Below, in pieces: positions 6,922 through 14,598 of a stretch of DNA of 14,719 nucleotides. The notes under the pieces are model-generated. The model was given only the letters and a program-made list of their open reading frames with translations. It searched no databases and was not told the origin of the DNA. The DNA lies in contig JASHTU010000650.1 of the NCBI GenBank assembly GCA_030040395.1, positions 1 to 14,719 on the forward strand. Direction: 5' to 3'. Source of the DNA: Acidobacteriaceae bacterium. Its GTDB lineage: Bacteria; Acidobacteriota; Terriglobia; Terriglobales; Acidobacteriaceae. The position numbers and the translations under genes are program-made. The stretch's first letter is position 1; every line of letters begins with the position of its first letter.

Positions 6922-7053
6922 CCGAATTCTGATAGCGCGGGACTTGCTGGCGAAAGGAGAGCTTTTCCTGAGATGTGCGGCCCTCACGAAGCCATCAAAT
7001 CAAGCGAACAAGAGACACGAGGATTTATAAAAACCGCAGTCGGAGTAGCAACC

Positions 7054-7615
7054 ATCGCAGCCGCCAAGGTGACCGCGGTTGGAGCCGAACTTAGAATCCT
7101 TGAGCTGGAGATTCCCAATCCAGGCCCAGGAAAGGCGCGCGTCAAAGTTTAGGCATGTGGCGTGGGCCACAGCGACGGGGTCATCGTCGAAGGCTCGGCG
7201 CCAGGAATCCCCTGTCCGCGCGTTGCCGAGCGTGAAGTGGCCGGTGTGCCGGCGTAGTGATGCTCTGGGCGCCGGAGTAACAGAATGGCGAAAAGGCCAA
7301 CGCGCCGGCGTTGGCTCGTATGGCGGCCACGACGGCGCCTGCTCCGAAGCCCTGCGGAGATTTCCGAAACTGCCGCAATCAGAAGAATCCCGGTATCAAT
7401 TAGGACGGCCGCTCTCAGCAGTAGATCTTCGCTCCGGTCAAAGCATTGGTTCCGATTCCGGAGAGTCTTAGCGATATCGATGCGACGCTAATGCTGTGCG
7501 CTGGAATTGTCACCCACAACGCCCTGCGGTAGGCGGGCGCGCCGCAAGGCGAACTCGTCGCGGTGCAAGGGATCGGTGGACTCGGCCACTTTGGTTTCGG
7601 CCGGGAGCGTTTGAG
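7054..7615 (+). pseudogene. Decayed and truncated zinc-dependent alcohol dehydrogenase
   Basis: Three successive frames together read as a medium-chain zinc alcohol dehydrogenase: 'AAKVTAVGAELRILELEIPNPGPG', then 'DALGAGVTEWRKGQRAGVG..GGHDGAC', then 'GDFRNCRNQKNPGIN', 'APVKALVPIPESLSDIDA' and the NAD-loop 'GELVAVQGIGGLGHFG'. It carries in-frame stops at 7150, 7255-7260, 7401, 7422 and 7530 and two frameshifts (about 7250 and about 7345). The catalytic zinc ligands are also lost: GVCHSD is GVGHSD and GHE is ERE. Homology ends just after the glycine-rich NAD loop, so roughly the last 40 percent is missing. The frame extends upstream without a stop to ATG 6973, adding a segment with a Tat-like TRGFIK followed by a hydrophobic run. 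It cannot make a working enzyme. Confidence 0.88.
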
Positions 7616-7640
7616 CTGGATTTCTTCGGCTCCCCTGCAA

Positions 7641-7934
7641 TCACAAACAAGGGCATGAAAACTGCGAGGTAATCACTCGGCTTGCGAGTTTCAAGGATGC
7701 AGCTAAACTGACCGATCGCCAGTTTGGGCTATGCGGTTCGGGAATGCAGTCCATACATGCCAGCTCATCCAGCCACAGTTCCGTCAGGGACTCGATCGCG
7801 CCTGGACCAACCAAACTGGCCATCGAATGGATAAAGGCACGCAACTCACGCTCAGGCTCAGAGAGGAACTCGTCGCTCATCGTCAAATAGCTTTCGGCCC
7901 ATTCGTGGCCGTGGATCATTCGCAGGTGAGACAT
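7641..7934 (-). CDS. Conserved-looking small protein of unknown function downstream of the ECF sigma gene, 97 aa
   Basis: I do not recognise a named domain. The protein is acidic in its N-terminal half ('SDEFLSEPERELRAFIHSMA') and has a helical pattern, then 'LTELWLDELACMDCIPEPHSPNWRSVSLAASLKLASRVI'. It has no membrane segment, and its Cys/His arrangement does not match the HxxxCxxC of zinc-finger anti-sigma factors. The start at ATG 7934 overlaps the end of the sigma gene by 19 bases. A second in-frame ATG at 7919 would give the classic ATGA overlap. Either way translation is probably coupled. The position suggests a partner or modulator of the sigma factor, but this is inference from context only. 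The last few residues (SQFSCPCL) abut the pseudogene region and may be a replaced C-terminus. Confidence 0.7.
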   Translation of the reverse strand: MSHLRMIHGHEWAESYLTMSDEFLSEPERELRAFIHSMASLVGPGAIESLTELWLDELACMDCIPEPHSPNWRSVSLAASLKLASRVITSQFSCPCL

Positions 7935-8629
7935 GGCTGTTCTCGATTCTGAAGTCTGCGGATCGGGTCCCGACGTTTCGTCCCAGACAATGAACCTGAG
8001 CTCCGTTCCGAATCTGCGAAACCTTTATCGCAGTTGAGTCGTTTGCGCGCGCGATGCAGCCTGGATTTAACCGCTCCTACTGAGAGGTCGAGGGTGCGAG
8101 CAACCTCCTTCATGGAGCATTCTTGCTTCATCCAGGTTGAAAGTGTCGTGCGCAGTTTGGGATGGAGCCTGTGGACCGCGCGAAGAGCGCAGTAACACCT
8201 CTGGCGCTGATCGTAGATCTGCTCGGGATTCAATGCAGTATCGTAGACATCGAACGACTGAGGATGCTCTTCCAACTCGGAGGGTAAGTCGAAGGACACC
8301 TCAGCCCTCCAGCGGCGCTTGCGAAGTGTCATTAAAGCCGAATTGATGGCGATCCTCGTTAGCCATGAGGCGAATTGGGACCTCCCCTCAAAGGAATTGA
8401 GCGCGACATAGGCGTGAAGAAATGTATCCTGCAGCGCGTCCTCAGTGTCTTCACGGTTTCTGGTCATCGAGAAGATCCGATTATAGAGGCGACGCGAGTA
8501 CACATTTTGGAGTTCATCAAATGCAGCGCTCGACCCAGCTCTTGCAGCCACGACGAGTTCCATGTCTCGGCTGGAGGCATCTTCATAACCATTGATCCCA
8601 TCAGACGTAGCAATAGCGCTTGGGTGCAT
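7916..8629 (-). CDS. ECF-type RNA polymerase sigma factor, 237 aa
   Basis: This is a sigma-70 family protein of the RpoE/ECF group, with region 2 and region 4 only. Region 2 covers about residues 24-106, with 'LVVAARAGSSAAFDELQ', the core-binding 'DTEDALQDTFLHAYVAL' and 'FASWLTRIAINSALMTLRKRR'. Region 4 covers about 147-199, with the helix-turn-helix 'MKEVARTLDLSVGAVKSRLHRARKRL'. A 38-residue tail rich in Arg, Ser and Lys follows region 4 and is longer than in a minimal ECF. ATG 8629 has GGAGG six bases upstream; a GTG at 8632 is directly before it and less likely. The downstream gene overlaps its end. No zinc-finger anti-sigma factor or membrane partner is encoded beside it, so how its activity is controlled is open. 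Targets are unknown. Confidence 0.92.
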   Translation of the reverse strand: MHPSAIATSDGINGYEDASSRDMELVVAARAGSSAAFDELQNVYSRRLYNRIFSMTRNREDTEDALQDTFLHAYVALNSFEGRSQFASWLTRIAINSALMTLRKRRWRAEVSFDLPSELEEHPQSFDVYDTALNPEQIYDQRQRCYCALRAVHRLHPKLRTTLSTWMKQECSMKEVARTLDLSVGAVKSRLHRARKRLNCDKGFADSERSSGSLSGTKRRDPIRRLQNREQPCLTCE

Positions 8630-9170
8630 CACTGACCTCCTTGAATTTGAATCTCAGAAGACGCCCTGAGACCTTGGGGAAAACACCATGGCGCTGGCGT
8701 CACGGAGATATCTGAGTTGAACTCGCGCTTACCTCTCTGATTAAGCCTGAAGCGCTGAGGCGAATCCATTGGACGAAAGTATCGATCAATACCTTGGTAT
8801 GGATGGGTGTGTTGTCGTTTCGCTCATTGTTTTCTGGCGGTTCGCTGCGCTCGCAGTGGGTTCAACACAAGCATACGAAGGCGAATCCCATGTGAAATAT
8901 TCGCTTAAGGGCGTTTTCGACCAGGGAGCTGAGAGGATGTTCGGAGTATGATTGATGCACGATCAGTAGCGGGTGCATTTCCGTTCTGAGTTGCACAGAG
9001 AACTTTTCCCCCGGCCGGCTCAGGATCCCGTGATCGAAATCGCAAGCGGGCTCACATTCCTAACGATGATTGGCAAGGATACGCCTGCCTCAACAGGCGC
9101 CTTGGAGTGCGCTACACCTCCTACCTGATCAAAATCGTTGTTCGAGCAGAGTTTTACGGAGGGATCGAAA
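8630..9170. other. Divergent intergenic region between the ECF sigma gene and the MEDS gene
   Basis: This 540-base stretch must contain the promoters for the minus-strand sigma operon and the plus-strand signalling cluster. A 60-residue frame at 8769-8951 opens with TTG and has no recognisable domain; I do not call it. A small hairpin GCCTG-CCTCAA-CAGGC lies at about 9085-9100. No clear sigma-70 or GAAC/GTC-type ECF promoter pair stands out. Confidence 0.45.
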
Positions 9171-9827
9171 ATGACAAGGACTGCTCCACCAATCTCTTTA
9201 GCAGGCTCTGAACTTGGCGCAGTTCGACATGTTTGTGCGTTCTTCTCAAACGACGACGAAGAATACCGCGTGTTGCTTCCGTTCATTAAAGAGGGACTTG
9301 AGCGCGGCGATAAAGCCATTCATGTCGTCAATCCCCAACAGCGGGATGAGCATTTGCGTTGGCTGGCTTCTGCGGGAATCGACTCCGCGGTTGCTCAGCA
9401 GGCCGGGCAATTGGAAATCATGATCAACACCGAAGCATATCTTCGCGATGGCAATTTCGATCAGGACCGAATGCTTGCGACTTTCGAACAACTCGCTTCT
9501 GGAAATGCGCCGGGAGGGTTCCCGCTCAGCCGCATCGTGTGCCGAATGGATTGGGTGGTTGGAGACAAGTCCCGGCTGGAGAACGTCATTGAATTTGAAT
9601 CGCGTGTGAACGATGTTTGGAGTCGCCACGACGACGCGGTCATCTGCACCTACCACCTCTCTCAATTCAAAGGCGATGCGATAATCGATATCCTTCGCAC
9701 GCACCCAAGGGTCATTATTGGCGGCATTCTGCAGCAGAATCCATTTTTCACGCCGCCACAGGAATTTCTGAAGGAGTATCGCGCACGACGGTCCGGCCCG
9801 GGTAGCCTGCCCATCCGGGAGTCCTGA
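9171..9827 (+). CDS. MEDS-domain sensor protein, 218 aa
   Basis: MEDS (methanogen/methylotroph, DcmR sensory) domains are thought to bind hydrocarbon derivatives or other small ligands and are commonly linked to histidine kinases or anti-sigma regulators. The domain covers about residues 18-200: 'HVCAFFSNDDEEYRVLLPFIKEGLERGDKAIHVV', a D-E-H-L-x-x-L-x-x-x-G-I-D segment, 'YLRDGNFDQDRMLATFEQL', and the C-terminal 'VICTYHLSQFKGDAIIDILRTHPRVIIGG'. It is a stand-alone domain, soluble, without an output module. The ATG 9171 start has GGAGGG seven bases upstream; an upstream TTG at 9138 in the same frame is less likely. It ends one base before the start of the large kinase, which strongly suggests coupled expression and a shared pathway. 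The ligand is unknown. Confidence 0.88.
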   Translation: MTRTAPPISLAGSELGAVRHVCAFFSNDDEEYRVLLPFIKEGLERGDKAIHVVNPQQRDEHLRWLASAGIDSAVAQQAGQLEIMINTEAYLRDGNFDQDRMLATFEQLASGNAPGGFPLSRIVCRMDWVVGDKSRLENVIEFESRVNDVWSRHDDAVICTYHLSQFKGDAIIDILRTHPRVIIGGILQQNPFFTPPQEFLKEYRARRSGPGSLPIRES

Positions 9828-9828
9828 G

Positions 9829-12800
9829 ATGGCATTCAGCGATTCTGCAGAGGAGTTGAAGTACCTTCAGCGCTGCATGAGCGATCTGGTCAGCGTGCTC
9901 GCACTCCCTGCGGTTTGGAGCGGGCAAGAGCCACGCAAAATCGTGACCACCTTCCACGATGCTCTCATGGCGACACTCAATCTGGACTTCCTCTATACAC
10001 GTGTGAGGATCGAAGCCAATGGGGAGCCCAGCGAAGTATTAAGGATCGCGCCGCATTATAAGTCCACAAAGAATGCGCAAAAAATTCGCCATGCCCTCAA
10101 TGAGCGATTCGGAGATGACCCACGGAAGTGGCCGGCAGCGACGCACAGCCGGCTCGGCGCGCGGGAGACTTTTCTCTTGCCGATGAGATTGGGCCTCGAG
10201 GCTGAAATCGGAATCGTCGTAGCGGGATCCGGGCGCCCTGATTTCCCCACGCAGTCTGAGCGATTGCTTCTGGGTGTGGCCGCCAATCAAATAACTGTCG
10301 GACTGCAGCAGGCGCGCCTCTTGAGCGAGCAGAAGCGGATTGCCGATGAACTCGAACAACGGGTTGCTGAACGAACGGCAAGTCTTTCCGCTGCGAACGA
10401 AGAATTGAAAAAGGAAATAGCCGAACGAAAGATCGTTGAAGGCCACCTTCTGGAGAGTGAAAATCTGCTCAAAACATCGGAAGCAAGGTTTCGGCAGGTG
10501 ATCGATGCGATCCCGTCTCTTTCCTGGTGCAATCTGCCCGATGGTCCGAACGAATTCTTAAGCAAGGGTTGGCACGATTATACGGGCATTTCTCCCGAAG
10601 AGGCGCACGGCTGGGGTTGGCAGGCCGCTTTCCATTCAGACGACCTTCCCGCGCTCATGAAGAAATGGCAGGAGCTCTTGATTTCAGGGGAGTCTGGCGA
10701 GATTGAGGCGCGTCTTCGCCGCCACGATGGGGTCTATCGGTGGTTTCTGATCTGCGTCGCTCCGCTCCGCGATGAAACTGGCGCGATTGTGCGTTGGTAC
10801 GGAACCAGCACGGATATCCATGATCGCAAACTGGTTGATGAAGCTCTGCGGGCGAGCGAAGCCCGGCTTCGCCAGATCGTCGACAGTATTCCTGGGCTCG
10901 TCTGCACCATGGATGCGGCCGGCGAGATCGAACAGCTCAACCAGCCACTCCTGGAATACTTCGGCAAGACTCCCGAGGAGCTGAGAGGTTGGAAGATGAC
11001 CGATGCTGTGCATCCGGATGACCTTCCTGAGGTGATCAAGGTTTATACCCATTCGGTCACAACCGGGGCCCCCTACGATATTGAACATCGTTGCCGGCGG
11101 GCCGACGGTGTCTATCGATGGTTCCAGGTCCGCGCCTTGGCCGTACGTGACACGGACAGCAATATCAGTGGCTGGTATGTGTTACTGACCGATATCGACG
11201 ACCGGAAACGCTCCGAGGACGAACTCAGGCGGAGCGAAGCAAGACACCGGGTTGTGGTTGAAACAGCCAGCGACGCGGTGATCAGTATCGACGAAAGCGG
11301 CGTGATCATCCTTGCCAACCCCGCAACCAAGCAGATATTTGGACACAACCCGGAAGAGCTTATCGGCAAGCCGCTCACGGTTCTCATGCCGGGAGGAATG
11401 CGCAAACTCCATGAGACGGGATTCAAACAATATCTGGAGACCGGCGCGAAACATCTCAACTGGCATGGTACTGAGTTGACTGCACTGCGGGCTGACGGTG
11501 AGGAGTTTCCGGCAGAGGTCTCATTCGGAGAGATGACCACGGATCAGCGAAAGGTATTCACTGGATTCATTCGAGATATCTCCGAAAAGAAGCGCGCCGA
11601 AGAATTGATACTTGCAAGTGAGCGAAACCTGAGCCTAATTATCAACACAATGCCCGTGCTTGCATGGTCCGCTCTTCCAGACGGCAATGTCGAATTCTTC
11701 AACCAGCGGTGGTTGGATTACACGGGTCTGTCGCCCGAACAGGCGCAGGGGTGGGGATGGACCGAGGCGGTTCATCGCGACGATCTCGGTCGGATGACTA
11801 AGTACTGGCAATCGATGATTACGACCGGAGGGTCAGGCGAGATTGAGGGACGTCTTCGTCGCTTTGACGGTGACTATCGATGGTTTCTGTTTCGCGCAGA
11901 TCCGCTCCGCGACGAATCGGGTGCAATCATCAAATGGTACGGCACGAATACCGATATCGACGACCGGAAACGAGCGGAACTAAACCTCCTCCAGATTACC
12001 GAAACCATACCAGAAATGCTTTGGAGTGCTTCGCCGGATGGAGCGATTGAATACTGCAACGGTCGCTTTCTTGATTACACCGGCATTAGTCCTGAGCAGA
12101 TTATGAGCGATGGTTGGATGAACCTTCTGCATCCGGATGATGTCGAATCGACCGTGGAAGTCTGGAAGTCATGTGTGAAAAGCGGCGCTCCCTATCGGGT
12201 CGAGGTTCGCACGTTCCACGCTGCCGACAAAACATACCGTTGGTGTGTGACGAGGGCGCTGCCATTGCTCGATCAAGAAGGGCGCATAGTGAAGTGGCAT
12301 GGCACAGTTGTAGACATGCACGATTGGAGGCAGGCACAAGAGGAGTTACGCAACACTCAGGCGGAATTCGCAAGAATGATGCGAGTCATGACGATCGGAC
12401 AACTGACTGCTTCGATCGCACATGAGGTTAACCAGCCGCTATCGGGGATCGTCACGAATGCGAGCACTTGTCTTCGCATGTTGAAGAGCGATCCCCCGAA
12501 TATTGACGGTGCGCGGGAGACCGCACAACGCACCATTCGCGATGGCAATCGGGCTTCAGAGGTGATCACTCGACTGCGAACGCTTTTCAGCAAGAAGCAA
12601 ATTGACTTCGAGCCACTCGACCTCAATGAAGCGGCTCGCGAAGTCATCGCGCTGCTGTCCGGCGAACTGCAGCGAAACAACGTAATTCTGAAGCATGAAT
12701 TCAGCGATCATCTGCCTGCTGTTAAGGGTGACCGCGTTCAACTTCAACAGGTAATTCTAAATCTCCTCCACAATGGGTCAGACGCTATGGTTACGGTCAA

Positions 12801-13068
12801 CGACCGGGCGAGACAGCTACTCATTAGGACGGAGACGGACGGCAATCACGTCGCCGTTTCTGTTCAGGATTCAGGAGTTGGTTTTAGTCGCGAGGTCAGT
12901 GAACGGCTATTCGAGCCCTTTTTCACCACCAAACAAGAAGGGATGGGTATTGGGCTCTCGGTCAGTCGTTCCATCATTGCCGCCCATCAGGGGAAGATTT
13001 GGGCCGCACCCAACGATGGTCCCGGCTCCACCTTCGCATTCTCGATCCCTCTAGAATCTAGCCAATAG
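9829..13068 (+). CDS. Soluble multi-PAS sensor histidine kinase, 1079 aa
   Basis: Domain order by eye: a GAF-like region (about 20-170); a coiled coil with 'LEQRVAERTASLSAANEELKK' (about 175-215); PAS1 (about 218-335), PAS2 (345-462), PAS3 (470-585), PAS4 (597-715) and PAS5 (723-842), most ending in the PAC-type '(T)DIxDRK'; a HisKA helix pair with the phospho-acceptor H865 in 'SIAHEVNQPLSG'; and a HATPase with N box N978/N982, D1014-x-G1016-x-G1018, F-E-P-F-F-T-T-K at 1028-1035 and G1038-x-G1040-x-G1042. All kinase motifs look intact. No membrane segment is present, so it senses in the cytoplasm. The HEVNQPL form and the kinase end resemble the FixL/DctB-type HisKA group. PAS3 keeps the histidine equivalent to the FixL heme ligand (H528). 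GGGAG seven bases upstream supports the ATG. Its likely phosphoryl targets are the two receivers encoded downstream. Confidence 0.93.
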   Translation: MAFSDSAEELKYLQRCMSDLVSVLALPAVWSGQEPRKIVTTFHDALMATLNLDFLYTRVRIEANGEPSEVLRIAPHYKSTKNAQKIRHALNERFGDDPRKWPAATHSRLGARETFLLPMRLGLEAEIGIVVAGSGRPDFPTQSERLLLGVAANQITVGLQQARLLSEQKRIADELEQRVAERTASLSAANEELKKEIAERKIVEGHLLESENLLKTSEARFRQVIDAIPSLSWCNLPDGPNEFLSKGWHDYTGISPEEAHGWGWQAAFHSDDLPALMKKWQELLISGESGEIEARLRRHDGVYRWFLICVAPLRDETGAIVRWYGTSTDIHDRKLVDEALRASEARLRQIVDSIPGLVCTMDAAGEIEQLNQPLLEYFGKTPEELRGWKMTDAVHPDDLPEVIKVYTHSVTTGAPYDIEHRCRRADGVYRWFQVRALAVRDTDSNISGWYVLLTDIDDRKRSEDELRRSEARHRVVVETASDAVISIDESGVIILANPATKQIFGHNPEELIGKPLTVLMPGGMRKLHETGFKQYLETGAKHLNWHGTELTALRADGEEFPAEVSFGEMTTDQRKVFTGFIRDISEKKRAEELILASERNLSLIINTMPVLAWSALPDGNVEFFNQRWLDYTGLSPEQAQGWGWTEAVHRDDLGRMTKYWQSMITTGGSGEIEGRLRRFDGDYRWFLFRADPLRDESGAIIKWYGTNTDIDDRKRAELNLLQITETIPEMLWSASPDGAIEYCNGRFLDYTGISPEQIMSDGWMNLLHPDDVESTVEVWKSCVKSGAPYRVEVRTFHAADKTYRWCVTRALPLLDQEGRIVKWHGTVVDMHDWRQAQEELRNTQAEFARMMRVMTIGQLTASIAHEVNQPLSGIVTNASTCLRMLKSDPPNIDGARETAQRTIRDGNRASEVITRLRTLFSKKQIDFEPLDLNEAAREVIALLSGELQRNNVILKHEFSDHLPAVKGDRVQLQQVILNLLHNGSDAMVTVNDRARQLLIRTETDGNHVAVSVQDSGVGFSREVSERLFEPFFTTKQEGMGIGLSVSRSIIAAHQGKIWAAPNDGPGSTFAFSIPLESSQ

Positions 13069-13347
13069 ATTACTGAAGAGCAATGATTTAGTTGATTGTC
13101 CGGAAGCAGGCGACCGATACCTAAGTACAATTGACGCCGCCAGTCGAACGGTGGACCATGTGTTCTAGGAGTGTCGCTAGCAAGAAACTCATGGAGACAA
13201 ACTCAGCCGCGTTGTTGATGTGCAGCCCTGAGTGGTGCGAGCGGAACCTTCGGAAGCAGCGCATCGACTTCCTCCAGCATCGTTGTAGAAAATTCACGGT
13301 TCTCAATGTTGCACAAAGTTGTCATTTAGGGGCGGACTGAGATCTCC

Positions 13348-13722
13348 ATGATGAATAAACAATCACTTATATCAATCGTCGATGATGATGAATCGGTGCG
13401 CGAATCGTTACCAGATCTGCTCAAGGAGTTCGGTTTTGCGCCCAGGGCATTCTCGTCCGCGGAAGAATTTCTCGCATCCGATGGGTTCTCTCAAACGGAA
13501 TGTTTGATCTTGGACATCGCAATGCCAGGGATGTGCGGGCCCGAGCTGCAGCAGGAGCTGAAGTGCCGCAAACTCAGGATCCCGATCATCTTTATCACCG
13601 CCCAGAGAGATGAGACGGTGCGGTCGCGGTTGCTCGAGCAGGGCGCGGTTGCATGTTTATTCAAGCCGTTCAGCGATTCTGCCTTGCTTGACGCGCTGAA
13701 TTCCGCGATTCAGGCCAAATAA
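13348..13722 (+). CDS. Single-domain response regulator (receiver only), 124 aa
   Basis: This is a CheY-like receiver domain with no output domain. The acidic pocket is D12-D13 in 'ISIVDDDESVRES', the phospho-acceptor is D56 in 'LILDIAMPG', the switch Thr is T84 in 'IIFITAQ', and the conserved Lys is K106 in 'LFKPFSD'. The sequence is closest in style to FixJ/NodW-type receivers. It may relay phosphate, act as a phosphate sink for the kinase upstream, or feed back on it. The start is ATG 13348 with a second ATG at 13351; the ribosome site is weak (GAG in 'CTGAGATC'). A 279-base gap separates it from the kinase, and 78 bases separate its stop from the FixJ-type gene. Confidence 0.92.
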   Translation: MMNKQSLISIVDDDESVRESLPDLLKEFGFAPRAFSSAEEFLASDGFSQTECLILDIAMPGMCGPELQQELKCRKLRIPIIFITAQRDETVRSRLLEQGAVACLFKPFSDSALLDALNSAIQAK

Positions 13723-13800
13723 GCGTTATCAGCGAGATTATGCCGGGGATATACAATGATTCCTGCGAGTGCACATGGTTTTGAAGTGAGGGCCTTGCCT

Positions 13801-14448
13801 ATGCCAGAGAGCCCATCAATTGTTCTCGTCGTCGACGACGACATCTCTGTTCGCGAATCGCTAGAACTCTTGCTTCGCCATGAGGGCCTAGACGTGGAGA
13901 CGTTTGTTTCTGCGCAGGAATTTCTCAGCCGCCCACCCGTAACTGTTCCAAGTTGCTTGGTGCTGGACATTTCTCTTCCCGGACTCAATGGTCTCGATCT
14001 CCAGAAACGTGTTGCGGTGGAACGGCATGAGATGCCGATTATCTTCATCACGGGCCACGGAGATATTCCCATAACCGTGCAGGCGATGAAGGCGGGAGCT
14101 GTAGAGTTCCTGACCAAACCGTTCAGTGACGAAATTCTGCTGAATGCCATTCGCAATGCCTTGGTGCGCAGCAAGGCATTACTTGACCGCGACACAGAGA
14201 TTCGGGCATTGAAAGCTCGATACGCGCGCCTCACCGCTCGCGAACGCGAAGTGATGGCGTTAGTGGTTGTTGGCCTGCCGAACAAACAGGTTGGCGGCGA
14301 ACTTGGCATCAGCGAGATTACTGTAAAAGCACATCGCGGCAGCATGATGCGAAAGATGCAAGCTGAATCTCTCGCGGAATTGGTAAGTATTGCTACACGC
14401 CTCCGCCTGACGCGCCCGCTTGGGTCCGCTTTGCCCCCGGCTAGGTAG
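13801..14448 (+). CDS. FixJ/NarL-type response regulator (receiver plus LuxR HTH), 215 aa
   Basis: The N-terminal receiver (about 5-122) has D13 in the VDDDIS acidic cluster, phospho-acceptor D56 in 'LVLDISLPG', T84 in 'IIFITGHGDIP' and K106 in 'FLTKPFSDE'. The 'GHGDIPITVQAMKAGAVEFL' segment is characteristic of the FixJ subgroup. After a linker helix, a LuxR/NarL HTH runs from about 144 to 200 ('LTAREREVMALVVVGLPNKQVGGELGISEITVKAHR'). It should bind DNA as a dimer when phosphorylated. I chose ATG 13801, because GAGGG lies eight bases upstream and homologues start just before the first strand; ATG 13756 in the same frame would add 15 residues. It is the only DNA-binding output of the cluster. 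Target genes are not evident nearby. Confidence 0.93.
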   Translation: MPESPSIVLVVDDDISVRESLELLLRHEGLDVETFVSAQEFLSRPPVTVPSCLVLDISLPGLNGLDLQKRVAVERHEMPIIFITGHGDIPITVQAMKAGAVEFLTKPFSDEILLNAIRNALVRSKALLDRDTEIRALKARYARLTAREREVMALVVVGLPNKQVGGELGISEITVKAHRGSMMRKMQAESLAELVSIATRLRLTRPLGSALPPAR

Positions 14449-14598
14449 GCTTCCAGCGCACGTTGCAATCCGTCACTCCGTCTTCGTTGAGATTGTGGCC
14501 AATCAAGCCAGCACTAGAGGGGAACCAACATAGCTATACGCAAGGAAGAGGAGGATGGCTATTTTGAGATTGGCGATTCTGTCCGCGACAGAAGGTCG

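Larger units (their letters stand above)
6479..6972. other. AT-richer, repeat-bearing gene-poor stretch beside the tRNA fragment
   Basis: No gene is supported. Short structures cluster here: hairpin GCAGT-TATTG-ACTGC (6496-6510 region), inverted repeat GCCGGT/ACCGGC (around 6523-6546), a direct repeat of TTGACACCAA, and a terminator-like hairpin at 6890-6921. Two frames (minus 6517-6798 and plus 6744-6932) are open but have no recognisable domain or good ribosome site. The change in base composition relative to the left side is visible by eye and fits acquired DNA. Confidence 0.45.

Noticed and set aside
8769..8951. 60-residue frame in the divergent intergenic region
   Set aside because: TTG start without a convincing ribosome site, no domain, and a position where promoters are expected.
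13069..13347. Gap between kinase and receiver considered as a hidden gene
   Set aside because: Open frames exist on both strands (69 and 61 residues) but none has a domain or ribosome site, and no terminator is visible.
13710..14468. 252-residue minus-strand frame
   Set aside because: It lies opposite the FixJ-type regulator and is rich in Ser, Arg and Thr; a shadow frame.
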